DNA of 64,000 nucleotides from Candidatus Geothrix odensensis (GCA_016714685.1 JADKCH010000003.1:62001-126000); one strand, 5' to 3'. Shown: positions 6,138 to 14,538, counted from the stretch's first letter. Numbers and translations: made by a program. Notes: generated by a model from the sequence alone, not told the origin.

Positions 6138-8276
6138 ATGCACACGGCCACGGGATTCCTCCACGAGGGGCGGGCCTACGGCCTGCTAGCCGCCGCGGGA
6201 CTGCGCGTGCCCCGCCACGGGTTCCTGGAGGCCGGGGCCCTGCCCTTCTCGGCTGGCGAGCCCATCGTGCTCAAGGGCATCGCGGACCAGCTCTGGCACA
6301 AGTCGGACCGCGGCGCGGTGCACTTCGGCCCCTTCGAGGTGGCTGCCCTGAATGCCGAAGCGGCGGCCATGCGCCAGCGCGTGGCCGAGCACCCCTGGAT
6401 CGGCGGCCTCGTCTGCGAGAAGGTGGCCTTCAAGAAGCTGTCCGGCCTGCCCACGGAAGCGCTGGTGTCCCTCAAACGGGATCCTGACGCGGGCTGGCTG
6501 GTGGTCTTCGGCATCGGTGGCCTCCAGGCCGATGCCTGGGCCGCGCTGGCGCCGCCCCTGATCTGGCCCATCGCCCTGACCACGCCGGACCAGGCCCTCG
6601 CGGACCTCTGCTCCCACTGGCTGGGCCGCACCTGGCTCGGCCGGCAGCGCGGCACCGAGGCGCTCACGGATGAGGCGAAGCTGCTGGCCTTCCTCCAGGG
6701 CCTCTGGCGCGCCGTGGATGGTCTGCAGTGCGAAGGCGTCACCCTGCTCGAGCTCAATCCCATCGTGCTGGACAGCGAGGGCCTGCCCACGGCGCTGGAT
6801 GGCGTGGGCACGCTGGAGAACACCACACCCGCGACCATCGTGCCCCCCGATCCCGCCTGGTACCAGGCCCTGGTGAATCCCCAGCGCCTTGTCATCGCCG
6901 GGGTCTCCAGCCGCGAAGGCACCGTGGGCCGCATCATCCTGGAGAACGTGCGGAAGTCGAAGCTTCCGGAATCCTCCCTGCGGCTCATCAAGCCCGGCGC
7001 CACGGAATTCCTGGGCCTGCCCTGCCTCGCTTCCGTAGCGGATCTCGCGAGCGCCCCGGCGGATCAGCTCATCCTCTCCCTGCCCGCAGTGCAGACCCTT
7101 GAGGCCGTGGAGCAGCTTTGCCGCCAGGGCGGCGGCGCCACCGTGGTCTACCTGGTGGCCGGCGGCCTGGGCGATGGCGCCGATACCGAAGGCCTCGGCA
7201 AGCGGCTCGTGGCCTGCCTGGAAGAACATCGCCGCGCCGGGAAGTGGACGCCCGCCGTGGTGGGCCCCAACGGCCTGGGCCTCTTCAGCCCCGACCTGGC
7301 CCTCAACACGCTGTTCATCCCCGACATGAAGCTCCCCCTCACCGCCAAGCCCGGCCACCTGGCCCTGGTCAGCCAGAGCGGTGCCTTCCTCATCACGCGC
7401 CTCAGCCGCCGCCCCGAGCTGGGCCTGCGGGCCGCCATCGCCATCGGCAACCAGATGGACGTGCGCTGCTCGGATTTCCTGCGCGGCTTCGCCACGGACG
7501 CCGCCGTGAGGGTGGTGGGCGCCTACCTGGAAGGCTTCGCCCCCGCCGATCTCCAGGCCACGGCCCAGGCCACCCGCGCACTGCGCAAGGCCGGCCGTCG
7601 CGTCCTCCTCTATAAAGGGGGCCGCAGCCAGGAGGGCATGGCCGCCGCCAGCAGTCACACGGGAGCCCTCGCGGGCGACCACGCCCTGCAGGCCGCCCTG
7701 CTGCGCCGCGCGGGTGCGATGCTCGCCGACCGAATGGAAACCTTCGACGCGGCCCTAGCCTGGCTCGGCGCCTATCCCGAGGGCCGGCCCACCTCCGTGG
7801 CCATCATGACCAATGCCGGCTTCGAGTCCGTGGCCTCCGCCGACCTGCTTAGCGGACCGTTCCGGGGCGCCAGGTTGTCGGAGTCCGAAACCGCGGCCCT
7901 GGCGGCCACCATCGAGGCCGAGGGCCTGGCGGGCCTGGTCAGCGCCCGGCTGCCCCTGGACCTCACGCCCATGGCCAACGAGTCCGCCTACCTGGCCGCT
8001 GCCAAGGTGCTTCTGGGTTCCGAGGCCGAGGCCGTGGTCGTGGGCCTTGTCCCCCTGACAGTGCGCCTCGACACCACCCAGCCCGAAGCCATCCGGGCCT
8101 TCGCCTCCGAATGGGTCCGCCTGGCCCAGGCCTCCGGCAAATGGCTGGGCGTGGCCGTGGAAGGCGGCGCCCTCTTCGACCTCTACCGCCAGGAACTCCG
8201 GGCTGCGGGCCTGCCTGTCTTCCTCACCATGGAAGAGGCCCTGGAGGGCCTGCGCCTCATCGCCTCCGAGGTGTGA
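6138..8276 (+). CDS. ADP-forming acyl-CoA synthetase, fused with ATP-grasp half first
   Basis: This 712-residue fusion should convert acyl- or aryl-CoA, ADP and phosphate to the free acid, CoA and ATP. The ATP-grasp (beta-like) half comes first, with HKSDRGAVHFGP near residue 54 and ELNPIVL near 205. The CoA-binding/succinyl-CoA-ligase (alpha-like) half follows: VIAGVSSREGTVGR near 252, GPNGLG near 376, SQSGAF near 412 and SSHTGALAGD near 505 with the phosphorylated His. Most single-chain members run alpha then beta, so this order resembles sucC-sucD. The start ATG is one base beyond the iorB stop, so the three genes form one operon. Substrate preference for aryl-CoA is inferred from that context. 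Confidence 0.88.
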   Translation: MHTATGFLHEGRAYGLLAAAGLRVPRHGFLEAGALPFSAGEPIVLKGIADQLWHKSDRGAVHFGPFEVAALNAEAAAMRQRVAEHPWIGGLVCEKVAFKKLSGLPTEALVSLKRDPDAGWLVVFGIGGLQADAWAALAPPLIWPIALTTPDQALADLCSHWLGRTWLGRQRGTEALTDEAKLLAFLQGLWRAVDGLQCEGVTLLELNPIVLDSEGLPTALDGVGTLENTTPATIVPPDPAWYQALVNPQRLVIAGVSSREGTVGRIILENVRKSKLPESSLRLIKPGATEFLGLPCLASVADLASAPADQLILSLPAVQTLEAVEQLCRQGGGATVVYLVAGGLGDGADTEGLGKRLVACLEEHRRAGKWTPAVVGPNGLGLFSPDLALNTLFIPDMKLPLTAKPGHLALVSQSGAFLITRLSRRPELGLRAAIAIGNQMDVRCSDFLRGFATDAAVRVVGAYLEGFAPADLQATAQATRALRKAGRRVLLYKGGRSQEGMAAASSHTGALAGDHALQAALLRRAGAMLADRMETFDAALAWLGAYPEGRPTSVAIMTNAGFESVASADLLSGPFRGARLSESETAALAATIEAEGLAGLVSARLPLDLTPMANESAYLAAAKVLLGSEAEAVVVGLVPLTVRLDTTQPEAIRAFASEWVRLAQASGKWLGVAVEGGALFDLYRQELRAAGLPVFLTMEEALEGLRLIASEV

Positions 8277-8316
8277 CCGGGCGCATGGCCAGGGGCCGCT
8301 GGAGGGGTCACACTCT

Positions 8317-8340
8317 ATTTCGGAGTATCGATACCGAAAT
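8317..8340 (+). promoter_or_regulatory. 24-bp palindrome overlapping the ywiC-like start, candidate Rrf2 operator
   Basis: ATTTCGG (8317-8323) and CCGAAAT (8334-8340) are perfect inverted arms. Between and overlapping them is the 10-bp palindrome GTATCGATAC. The right arm runs into the ATG at 8339. Size and symmetry resemble operators of dimeric Rrf2 or Crp/Fnr regulators, both encoded within 3 kb; assignment to either is inference. Confidence 0.45.
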
Positions 8341-9106
8341 GACCAAGTGGCTGCCCCCCCTGCGCTCCATCCTGCCCGCCGAGCACGGCGCCTGGTTCAT
8401 GCTCGGATTCCCGCTGGTGCTGGGCCTCCTGCTGCGTCCCAGCCTCGCCGGACTCTGCCTGGGTCTCGCGGCGCTGGCCTTCTTCCTGAGCCGACCGCCC
8501 CTCCGGCGCGTGCTCCAAGGGCAGAGGGACCCCGCCCAGATCCTGGCCCTCCTCCTGCTCGGCGCCCTTGCCATCGCCTTCGGCCTCCTGGCCCTGGCCA
8601 TGACTGGTGCCCGGTTCCTCATTCCCCTGGCCTGCGTCGGCCCGCTCGTGTTCCTCGCCCTGCGGGCGGACCTGACCCGGACGACCCGCTCCCTGGCCGT
8701 GGAGATGGCGGCCCAGGGCGCCTTCGCCGGACTGGCCGCCGCCATGCTCGTGGCGGGCGGGGATCCGCTGTCCGGGGCCCTCCGCGCCTGGTGGTTCGTC
8801 ACCCTCGTCGGCAGCGCCAACCTGGCGCACGTGCGCCGGTGGCTGGGGCACGCCCACGGGCTCGTCGCCGCCGAACTCCGCCATCGCCTGGTCATCGTGC
8901 ACCTCCTCCACGCCCTCCTGGTCGGCACCTCGGCCCTCCTGCTGGCGTCTCGGGGGCTGGCGGGCATCCTGTGGACCGCCTGGACGGCCCTGCTCTACCT
9001 GCGGGCCCTGGCCCCGTACCGCCTGGTACCGGCCCGCACCCTCGGCTGGCGGGAGGGCGGCCTGAGCGTCATCGGGCTCGCGCTGCTCTGGCGCGCCCTG
9101 CTCTGA
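8339..9106 (+). CDS. YwiC-like integral membrane protein
   Basis: This 255-residue protein is very hydrophobic with about seven or eight predicted membrane spans. The N-terminal motif ILPAEHGAW, after a short basic lead, is the hallmark of the YwiC-like family. In Bacillus, ywiC lies beside the nitrate respiration genes, but its biochemical role is not known. Here it is followed by an Rrf2-type regulator and moeA, which fits a nitrate/NO or molybdoenzyme setting. The start at 8339 is chosen because the conserved family motif follows it directly; it lies inside a palindromic candidate operator with no strong ribosome binding site. Confidence 0.75.
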   Translation: MTKWLPPLRSILPAEHGAWFMLGFPLVLGLLLRPSLAGLCLGLAALAFFLSRPPLRRVLQGQRDPAQILALLLLGALAIAFGLLALAMTGARFLIPLACVGPLVFLALRADLTRTTRSLAVEMAAQGAFAGLAAAMLVAGGDPLSGALRAWWFVTLVGSANLAHVRRWLGHAHGLVAAELRHRLVIVHLLHALLVGTSALLLASRGLAGILWTAWTALLYLRALAPYRLVPARTLGWREGGLSVIGLALLWRALL

Positions 9107-9143
9107 CCCCAAGCTAGGATCTTGGTCACAAAGGGCTGGACTC

Positions 9144-9173
9144 CTGAATCGTTGGGCTGGATGCTCGATTCAG
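9144..9173. promoter_or_regulatory. Inverted repeat upstream of the Rrf2 gene, candidate autoregulatory site
   Basis: CTGAATCG (9144-9151) and CGATTCAG (9166-9173) form a perfect 8-bp inverted repeat with a 14-bp spacer. A further half-like CCTGAAT lies at 9184-9190, overlapping the start of the Rrf2 gene. Such a position just upstream of the start suits autoregulation. Confidence 0.4.
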
Positions 9174-9188
9174 AACAAGGATTCCTGA

Positions 9189-9632
9189 ATGCTCTTCTCC
9201 ACGGCCACCGGCTATGCCCTCCGCGCCCTCGCGGCGCTCCCCGAAGACGGATCCTTCAGCCTGGCGAAGGACCTGTCCTCCAAGCTGGAGCTGCCCGGCC
9301 CCTACCTCGCGAAGATCCTGCAGGGCCTCGTCCAGGCCGACATCCTGGAATCCGTGCGCGGCCCCAAGGGCGGCTTCCGGTTCACGCGTCCCTCCCATCA
9401 CATCACCGTTGGTGAGGTGGTGGCGGCCCTGGAGGGCCCTGACGCCATGGAGGGCTGCATCATGGGCTTTCCCACCTGCGGCGGCGACCATCCCTGCCCG
9501 CTGCATGATGCCTGGGCCGCCGTGAAGACCCAGGTGAGTTCGTCCATGACCGAGGCCACCATCCGGGATCTCCAGCTCATGGACATCCGCCACCAGAAGG
9601 AAGCGGAAGGGCGTCCCCCGAAGCGCGCCTGA
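9189..9632 (+). CDS. Rrf2-family transcriptional regulator with three-cysteine Fe-S motif
   Basis: This 147-residue protein has the Rrf2 winged helix at its N-terminus (TGYALRALAAL, then LSSKLELPGPYLAKILQGL and the wing GPKGGFRF). A C-terminal segment GCIMGFPTCGGDHPCPLHDAW gives Cys spaced C-X6-C-X5-C, close to the C-X5-C-X5-C of IscR, so it probably binds an iron-sulphur cluster and senses NO, redox or Fe-S status. The start is supported by AAGGA 8 nt upstream. Neighbours YwiC-like and MoeA suggest nitrate/NO physiology. Two inverted repeats close by are candidate operators. NsrR-, IscR- or RsrR-type function cannot be separated from sequence alone. Confidence 0.88.
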   Translation: MLFSTATGYALRALAALPEDGSFSLAKDLSSKLELPGPYLAKILQGLVQADILESVRGPKGGFRFTRPSHHITVGEVVAALEGPDAMEGCIMGFPTCGGDHPCPLHDAWAAVKTQVSSSMTEATIRDLQLMDIRHQKEAEGRPPKRA

Positions 9633-9702
9633 GATCACGATCCGCTCACGGCCCAAGCGGAAAAGCGCCGGCGAATCCAAATCGCTCCCTATCATCGAAG
9701 AC

Positions 9703-10842
9703 ATGGCGATGAGCTGCGACCACCCCGATCTGCTGCCGCTGGAGGAAGCCCTGCGGCGCCTCTGGGAGGCCCTGCCCACCCCCACGGTGCCGGAGGTGTG
9801 CGCCGAGCGGGACGATCCCGCCACGGACCGCGCCAGCATGGACGGCGTCGCCCTCAAGGCTTCGGAGGGCCGGGCCCCCCGCCGCATCCTGGGCACCCTC
9901 TTCGCCGGCAGCGATCCCGCGGCCTTCACCGTCACGCCTGGCACCGCCGTGCGCATCATGACCGGTGCGGCGCTGCCCAGGGGCGCCGATGCCATCGTGC
10001 CGGTGGAGCAGCTCGAACCCACCGGGGAGCTGGTTCTCCCGACGATCGACCCCGAAGCCGGCGACCATGTGCGGTGCCAGGGCGACCAGGCCCGCGCTGG
10101 AGACTTGCTGCTGCCCGCGGGAACCCCCTTCAATGCCGCGCGCATCGCGCTTCTGGCGCAGGAGGGGCAGCCCATTCCCAGGCGATCCCGCATCCGCGTG
10201 GGCGTGGCGTCCACCGGCGACGAGCTGGTGCCGTCGCCGGCCCCGTACCAGATCCGGGATTCCAACGGCCCCATGCTCGCGGCCCTGGCCCATACGCTCG
10301 GCGCGGACGTGGAGCTCCGATCCGCCTTGCCCGATGATCCTGCAGCCTTGGCGGCCGCCCTCCGCAATCCCGGCGACATCCGCATCCTGCTCACCTCCGG
10401 GGGCGTGAGCATGGGAGACCACGACCACCTGCCTTCGGTACTGAAGGACCTCGGCGCCAGGATCCTCTTCCACCGCATCCGCCTCAAGCCCGGCAAGCCC
10501 ATGCTGGCCGCCCTACTGGGGGACCTGCTGGTGCTGGGCCTGCCGGGGAACCCCGTGTCGGCCTACCTGAACGCCCTGCTCTTCCTGCGGCCGGCCCTGG
10601 CCCGACTGGAGGGCCGCGAGGCCCAGGATCCCTGGCGCCGAGCACGCCTGGTCACAGCCGTGAAGCACAAAGGCGACCGCCCCCTGCTCCATCCCTGCCG
10701 CCTGGCGGAGGGGCGCCTGGAACCACTGCCAGGCAAGGGCTCCGCCGACCTGGTCACCCTGGCCAGGGCCGATGGCTTCGCGTGGATCGACAGCCCCGGC
10801 CAGGAGCCCGGGGCCAAGGTGAGATGGCTGCCCGTCATCTAG
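9703..10842 (+). CDS. moeA: Molybdopterin molybdenumtransferase MoeA
   Basis: This 379-residue protein inserts molybdate into adenylylated molybdopterin, the last common step of molybdenum cofactor synthesis in the cytoplasm. MoeA motifs are clear: TDRASMDGVALKA near residue 42, IMTGAALPRGADAIVPVEQ near 85, then STGDELV, the MPT-binding TSGGVSMGDHD and GLPGNPVSA. It is slightly shorter than E. coli MoeA (411) but has domains I-IV. It lies alone between the Rrf2 gene and the convergent Crp/Fnr gene; other moa genes are absent from the window. A cofactor customer may be the oxidoreductase whose Fe-S subunit begins at 63459. Confidence 0.93.
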   Translation: MAMSCDHPDLLPLEEALRRLWEALPTPTVPEVCAERDDPATDRASMDGVALKASEGRAPRRILGTLFAGSDPAAFTVTPGTAVRIMTGAALPRGADAIVPVEQLEPTGELVLPTIDPEAGDHVRCQGDQARAGDLLLPAGTPFNAARIALLAQEGQPIPRRSRIRVGVASTGDELVPSPAPYQIRDSNGPMLAALAHTLGADVELRSALPDDPAALAAALRNPGDIRILLTSGGVSMGDHDHLPSVLKDLGARILFHRIRLKPGKPMLAALLGDLLVLGLPGNPVSAYLNALLFLRPALARLEGREAQDPWRRARLVTAVKHKGDRPLLHPCRLAEGRLEPLPGKGSADLVTLARADGFAWIDSPGQEPGAKVRWLPVI

Positions 10843-10887
10843 CCGCTCTCTGCTCCAAAAAGACTGCGCGTCTTCGGAGCCGCGGCT

Positions 10888-11562
10888 TCAGCCCTTCGCG
10901 TAGCGCTGCAGCTTGCCCAGGTCGAGGATGCGCACCACGGGGAAGGTGCTCTGGATCAGCCCGAGGTCTGTCAGCAGGCGCAAGGCCCGGCTGAAGGCCT
11001 CGCGGCTGGCGCCGATGCACTGGGCCAAGTCCTCCTGCGTCTCCTGGAACTCCACCAGGGACCGCATGGGATTCGCTTCGTGGGCCTCCAGCAGCAGCTG
11101 GGCCACCCGCTCGGGGACGCTGTGCAGGCTGAGGGTCTCGACCAGGGTCACCAGGTGGCGAACCTTGGCGGTGAAGTGGTGGATGATCATCTCGGCCACT
11201 TCCGGGTGGCGGTGGACGATCTGGCGCAGCGGCGCCGCGGGAATGAGCCAGCACTCGGTCTCGCCATGGGACTCGGCGCTGGAGGGCGTGGGGCCGCCAT
11301 CGAAGACTGGAACTTCGCCCACGCAGTCACCCACCTTGAGGAACTGGAGCACCTGGACCCGCCCCCGGCCATCGGTGCGGAAGACCTTCAGCCCGCCCTT
11401 GACCACGACGTAGATCCCCGAGACCAGATCGCCCTGAGTGTAGATGCGCGCGCCATCCGGGAAGCGACGGAGCTCGGCGATGCTGGCCATCTCCTCGGCT
11501 GCGTTCATGGGCAGTCCGGCCAGGAACTCGATCCTTCTCAGGTTGAGGACTGCTTGAGGCAT
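10888..11562 (-). CDS. Crp/Fnr-family transcriptional regulator
   Basis: This 224-residue protein has a cyclic-nucleotide-binding-like beta-roll (about residues 15-125, with FPDGARIYTQGDLVSGIYVVVKGGLKVF) followed by a helical dimer linker and a Crp-type HTH (TQEDLAQCIGASREAFSRALRLL, about 175-197). The N-terminus lacks the cysteine cluster of true FNR, so oxygen sensing by [4Fe-4S] is unlikely; a DNR/NNR-like or other effector role is possible. A near-perfect CRP-type box lies about 50-65 bp upstream of its start, suggesting autoregulation, and three similar boxes precede iorA. It converges on moeA. Confidence 0.9.
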   Translation of the reverse strand: MPQAVLNLRRIEFLAGLPMNAAEEMASIAELRRFPDGARIYTQGDLVSGIYVVVKGGLKVFRTDGRGRVQVLQFLKVGDCVGEVPVFDGGPTPSSAESHGETECWLIPAAPLRQIVHRHPEVAEMIIHHFTAKVRHLVTLVETLSLHSVPERVAQLLLEAHEANPMRSLVEFQETQEDLAQCIGASREAFSRALRLLTDLGLIQSTFPVVRILDLGKLQRYAKG

Positions 11563-11610
11563 GGGGCTCCACCGGGTGAACAGTCAGTTATCGCATAATT
11601 CCCGTCCGAT

Positions 11611-11626
11611 TGTGACCTGAGTCACG
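11611..11626. promoter_or_regulatory. CRP-type box upstream of the Crp/Fnr regulator gene
   Basis: TGTGACCTGAGTCACG matches TGTGA-N6-TCACA with one mismatch; GTGAC-CTGA-GTCAC is perfectly symmetrical. Its position 49-64 bp before the minus-strand start suits an autoregulatory operator. Confidence 0.6.
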
Positions 11627-11800
11627 CCCCCGGGAACCGACCGACCAGTACTTTACCGCGGGGTTGGAATTTCGTCCGGGGAAAATCAGAAAGGACAAGG
11701 CCTCGGCGGCTTCTGCCTACCCATCCTTAATCGGCATCCGGTCAGGTCACCTTGAAGGTGATTAATCCAATCCAGAGCTGATCAGGCCGTCTCACCCCAA

Positions 11801-11815
11801 AACCCGGGCCGGGTT
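11801..11815 (-). terminator. Possible terminator after efp
   Basis: AACCCG and CGGGTT pair around a 3-base loop and, read on the minus strand, are followed by TT then GGGG, so the U-tract is weak. It lies 32 bp beyond the efp stop codon. The rest of 11627-11800 holds a short palindrome (TCACCTT-G-AAGGTGA at 11747-11761) and nothing else I can identify. Confidence 0.4.
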
Positions 11816-11846
11816 GGCCCGCCTTACCGGTCCTGAGGCCCGCCCG

Positions 11847-12413
11847 CTACTTCACCCGCTCCATGAAGGTGCGATCCACCGTGTTCACCCGGATCTTTTG
11901 TCCAGCCTCCATGTAGGGGGGAACACCGACGGTGATGCCGTTGTTCAACTTCGCGGGCTTGTACGAACCCGTGGCATTGGCGTTCTTCATGACCGGATCG
12001 GTCTCCAGGATCTCCAGGACCACGCTGGGAGGCAGGGTCGCGCCCATGGCCTGGCCCTCGTAGAACTCGATCTCCACCTGCATGTTGGGCTCGAGGAAGA
12101 CCATGTCGTCGCCCAGGATGTCCTTGTTGACCTCGAGTTGCTCGTAGGTCTCGTTGTTCATGAAGATGAGGTTGTCGCCGTCCTCATAGAGGAACTCCAG
12201 CACGTGCTGTTCGAGGCTGGCCTTGTCCACCTTGTCGGAGCTGCCGAAGCGGTTCTCGCGGTTGATGCCGTCCTTCAGGCGCTTCATCTTCACCTGGACC
12301 CGGGCCGGCAGGTTGCCGGGGGTCTGGTGCTCGACGCTGATGACGCGGCAGAGCTCGTTCTCGAAGTTGACGATCATCCCGGCGCGGACCTGGGTGGCGA
12401 GGATCAGAGGCAT
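11847..12413 (-). CDS. efp: Elongation factor P with Asn at the modified-lysine position
   Basis: This 188-residue protein has the three-domain EF-P form: the KOW-like N-domain, an OB domain (FMNNETYEQLEV, then PPSVVLEILETDP) and the C-terminal OB fold ending GQKIRVNTVDRTFMERVK. EF-P binds stalled ribosomes between the P and E sites and speeds peptide bonds at proline stretches. The tip loop reads HQTPGNLPARV: the residue at position 34, a modified Lys in E. coli (PGKGQAF), is Asn here, and Arg32 or other known modified residues are also absent. This implies an unmodified or differently modified factor. tRNA-Val lies upstream on the same strand, separated by a terminator. Confidence 0.93.
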   Translation of the reverse strand: MPLILATQVRAGMIVNFENELCRVISVEHQTPGNLPARVQVKMKRLKDGINRENRFGSSDKVDKASLEQHVLEFLYEDGDNLIFMNNETYEQLEVNKDILGDDMVFLEPNMQVEIEFYEGQAMGATLPPSVVLEILETDPVMKNANATGSYKPAKLNNGITVGVPPYMEAGQKIRVNTVDRTFMERVK

Positions 12414-12470
12414 GGGGGCTCCCGAAGGATGGAGGAATGACAGGAGAATGAGGAGAGGCGGGAAGAAGAA

Positions 12471-12496
12471 AAGGCCCCGATCACGATCAGGGCCTT
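12471..12496 (-). terminator. Rho-independent terminator of tRNA-Val
   Basis: Read on the minus strand, AAGGCCC pairs with GGGCCTT around a GATC-containing loop and is followed by TTCTTCTT. It lies 10 bp after the tRNA 3' end and upstream of the efp start, so efp needs its own promoter or read-through. Confidence 0.75.
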
Positions 12497-12505
12497 GGCT
12501 TGGAG

Positions 12506-12580
12506 TGGTGGGCGTACCAGGATTCGAACCTGGGACTTCTACCGTGTGAAGGTAGCACTCTACCGCTGAGTTATACGCCC
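12506..12580 (-). tRNA. tRNA-Val (anticodon CAC)
   Basis: The minus-strand sequence folds as a 75-nt cloverleaf with encoded CCA. Acceptor GGGCGTA pairs with TACGCCC, the D-loop region is AGCGGTAGAG, and the anticodon stem CTACC/GGTAG encloses TTCACAC, giving anticodon CAC. The T arm has GGTTCGAATCC. It reads GUG valine codons, which are frequent in this GC-rich genome. Confidence 0.95.
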
Positions 12581-12662
12581 GCGGTCGATCAGAATACCGC
12601 AGGATGGGGGTCTTTCCAAGCCCGACGTTGGATCCCCGACAACGCCTGCGTTGGCGGGGGAA

Positions 12663-13880
12663 TCAGCGAACCGACAGGACCTGCCTGAGCGCCTGGGCGA
12701 AGCGCGGTGCCTCCGAGGCCCGCAGGCCGCAGAGGCCCACGCGCAGGCCCTCGGGCAGGGGCACCGTGAAGACGCCCTGGGCCTTCAGCCGGACGCAGGT
12801 GGTCTCGGGGTCGGGCACGGGCACACAGACGAAGAAGCCCCCCATCCAGTGGATCGGCGGCATGGCCGCCTCGGCGAGGGCCGCATCCAGGGCCGTGGCC
12901 CGGGCCGACAGGACATCGGACCAGTGGCGGTGCTCCGCGGCCAGGCGTTCTTGCGCCTTGCCATCCTTCGCCAGGCGCAGGAGCAGGGCCTGGGGCGCCT
13001 TCGGGCAGTTGGACCAGGTGCCGCGGCAGGACTGGGTGAGCGCGGCCTGCAGGGCCGGGTCCTTGCTCCAGGGGAAGGCCAGGGCCCCGCAGCGGGCGCC
13101 ATACAGCGTCATCGACTTGGACAGGGACATGGAGGCCCCGACCAGGATGCGGCCTTCGGCGCCCAGCGCCGCGTAGTCGGCCAGCGCAACCGCCACGGCG
13201 GCCGGGTCGCGGGTGTAGTCCAGGTAGGCGAAGTCCAGGAGCATGGTGATGGGCCCCAGGCCAGAAGCCGTGTGCAGGATGTCCCTCAACGCCCGGCGAT
13301 CCGCGTCGCCCAGGCTGCGCCCGGTGGGGTTGTGGCAGGGGTCGTTGAGGATGAGCAGCACCCGCCCCTGGGCCTTGAGCAGAGCCTCGAGGGCCCCGGC
13401 CCAGGCGGCTGCATCCAGGGGCTGGCCTGCTTCGGGCCAGGGGACCGTGGCCAGGCTCAGGCCGTTCTCGGCAGCCATGGTGGCGTAGGGTCCCCAGAAG
13501 GGGGCCGTGGTGAGCACCTGCTGGCCGGCCTCCAGAAAGTTGCGCATGGCGAGGGAGATCGCCCCGCTGCCACCTGGCGTGGCGCAAGCGGCCCCCGCCG
13601 AGCGCAGGGAGGGCCAGTGCCTCTGCACCAATGCGCTCAGGAAGGCGGGATCCCCGGCGATGGGGGCATAGGGTGCCACTTCGAGAGCCGTCAATTCCCG
13701 CCACAAGTCCATGACTGAATCGAGTACCACCAGCTGCCCGGAGTCATCCAGCAACGCCCCCACCGTGGCATTGAGGATCGACTCGCCCCCGGCCTTGCGG
13801 GCCTGGGCCTCGGCATTCAGCGCGAAAATCGGGTCGTCCGCGGGGAAGCCGCGCCGGGAGGGGATGAGCTGCTCGGTCAT
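12663..13880 (-). CDS. Class I/II aminotransferase (aspartate/aromatic type)
   Basis: This 405-residue, fold-type I PLP enzyme shows NDPCHNPTG near residue 185 (substrate/PLP region) and SMSLSKSMTLYGARCGAL near 245, where the Lys forms the Schiff base. The sequence style is that of AspC/TyrB-like transaminases. It would make 2-oxo acids from amino acids; with IorAB 8 kb away an aromatic role is plausible but not proven. The start at 13880 begins the conserved protein. Its GGAGGG lies directly against the ATG, which is unusually close, so the true start could differ by a few codons. It diverges from the gamma carbonic anhydrase gene with 73 bp between. Confidence 0.85.
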   Translation of the reverse strand: MTEQLIPSRRGFPADDPIFALNAEAQARKAGGESILNATVGALLDDSGQLVVLDSVMDLWRELTALEVAPYAPIAGDPAFLSALVQRHWPSLRSAGAACATPGGSGAISLAMRNFLEAGQQVLTTAPFWGPYATMAAENGLSLATVPWPEAGQPLDAAAWAGALEALLKAQGRVLLILNDPCHNPTGRSLGDADRRALRDILHTASGLGPITMLLDFAYLDYTRDPAAVAVALADYAALGAEGRILVGASMSLSKSMTLYGARCGALAFPWSKDPALQAALTQSCRGTWSNCPKAPQALLLRLAKDGKAQERLAAEHRHWSDVLSARATALDAALAEAAMPPIHWMGGFFVCVPVPDPETTCVRLKAQGVFTVPLPEGLRVGLCGLRASEAPRFAQALRQVLSVR

Positions 13881-13953
13881 CCCTCCAGGGTACTCTGAAG
13901 GCTGAAGGCCGTCCGCGCCCGCTTTCCCTGCCGACTCAGACCCCGGAGCACGC

Positions 13954-14535
13954 ATGATCCGTCCTTTCCAAGGCATGGTCCCGAAGCTGGGCAGCCGCGT
14001 GTTCATCCCCGACAGCGCGCTGGTCCTCGGCGACGTGAACATCGGCGACGATGCCAGCATCTGGTTCAACTGCGTCCTCCGCGGCGACGTGAACTGGATC
14101 CGCATCGGCGCCCGGACCAACATCCAGGATGGCTGCTGCCTGCACGTCACCAACGGGAAATGGCCCCTGCTCATCGAAGCGGAGGTGAGCATCGCCCACC
14201 ATGTGATGCTGCATGGCTGTACCATCCGCCAGAACGCGCTCATCGGCATGAGCACCACCATCATGGATGGCGCCGAGATCGGCGAGGGCTGCCTGGTGGC
14301 CGCGGGAAGCCTGGTGCGCGAAGGGTTCCAGGCCCCACCGCATAGCCTGGTGGCCGGCTGGCCGGCGGTGGTGAAGGGGCCCCTCAGCGAGGAGCAGCGC
14401 CAGCTGGTGGGCAGTGTCTGGACCCGCTACGTGCGCTACAAGGAAGCCTACTTCGCCGACGGCTGGCCCATCGCCGAGGCACCGAAGATCGATGCCCCCC
14501 GGCCCGGCTTCGCCGAGGGGCATCCGTATCCCTGA
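13954..14535 (+). CDS. Gamma-class carbonic anhydrase family protein
   Basis: This 193-residue protein is built of left-handed beta-helix hexapeptide repeats (for example LVLGDVNIGDDASIWFNCVLRGD). The conserved metal histidines are visible in LHVTNGKW and VSIAHHVMLHGC, spaced as in the YrdA/PaaY/Cam family that binds Zn as a trimer. The family includes true carbonic anhydrases and proteins of unknown or thioesterase-like activity (PaaY), so function is not fixed. It stands alone, convergent with the next gene. Confidence 0.88.
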   Translation: MIRPFQGMVPKLGSRVFIPDSALVLGDVNIGDDASIWFNCVLRGDVNWIRIGARTNIQDGCCLHVTNGKWPLLIEAEVSIAHHVMLHGCTIRQNALIGMSTTIMDGAEIGEGCLVAAGSLVREGFQAPPHSLVAGWPAVVKGPLSEEQRQLVGSVWTRYVRYKEAYFADGWPIAEAPKIDAPRPGFAEGHPYP

Positions 14536-14538
14536 CCG

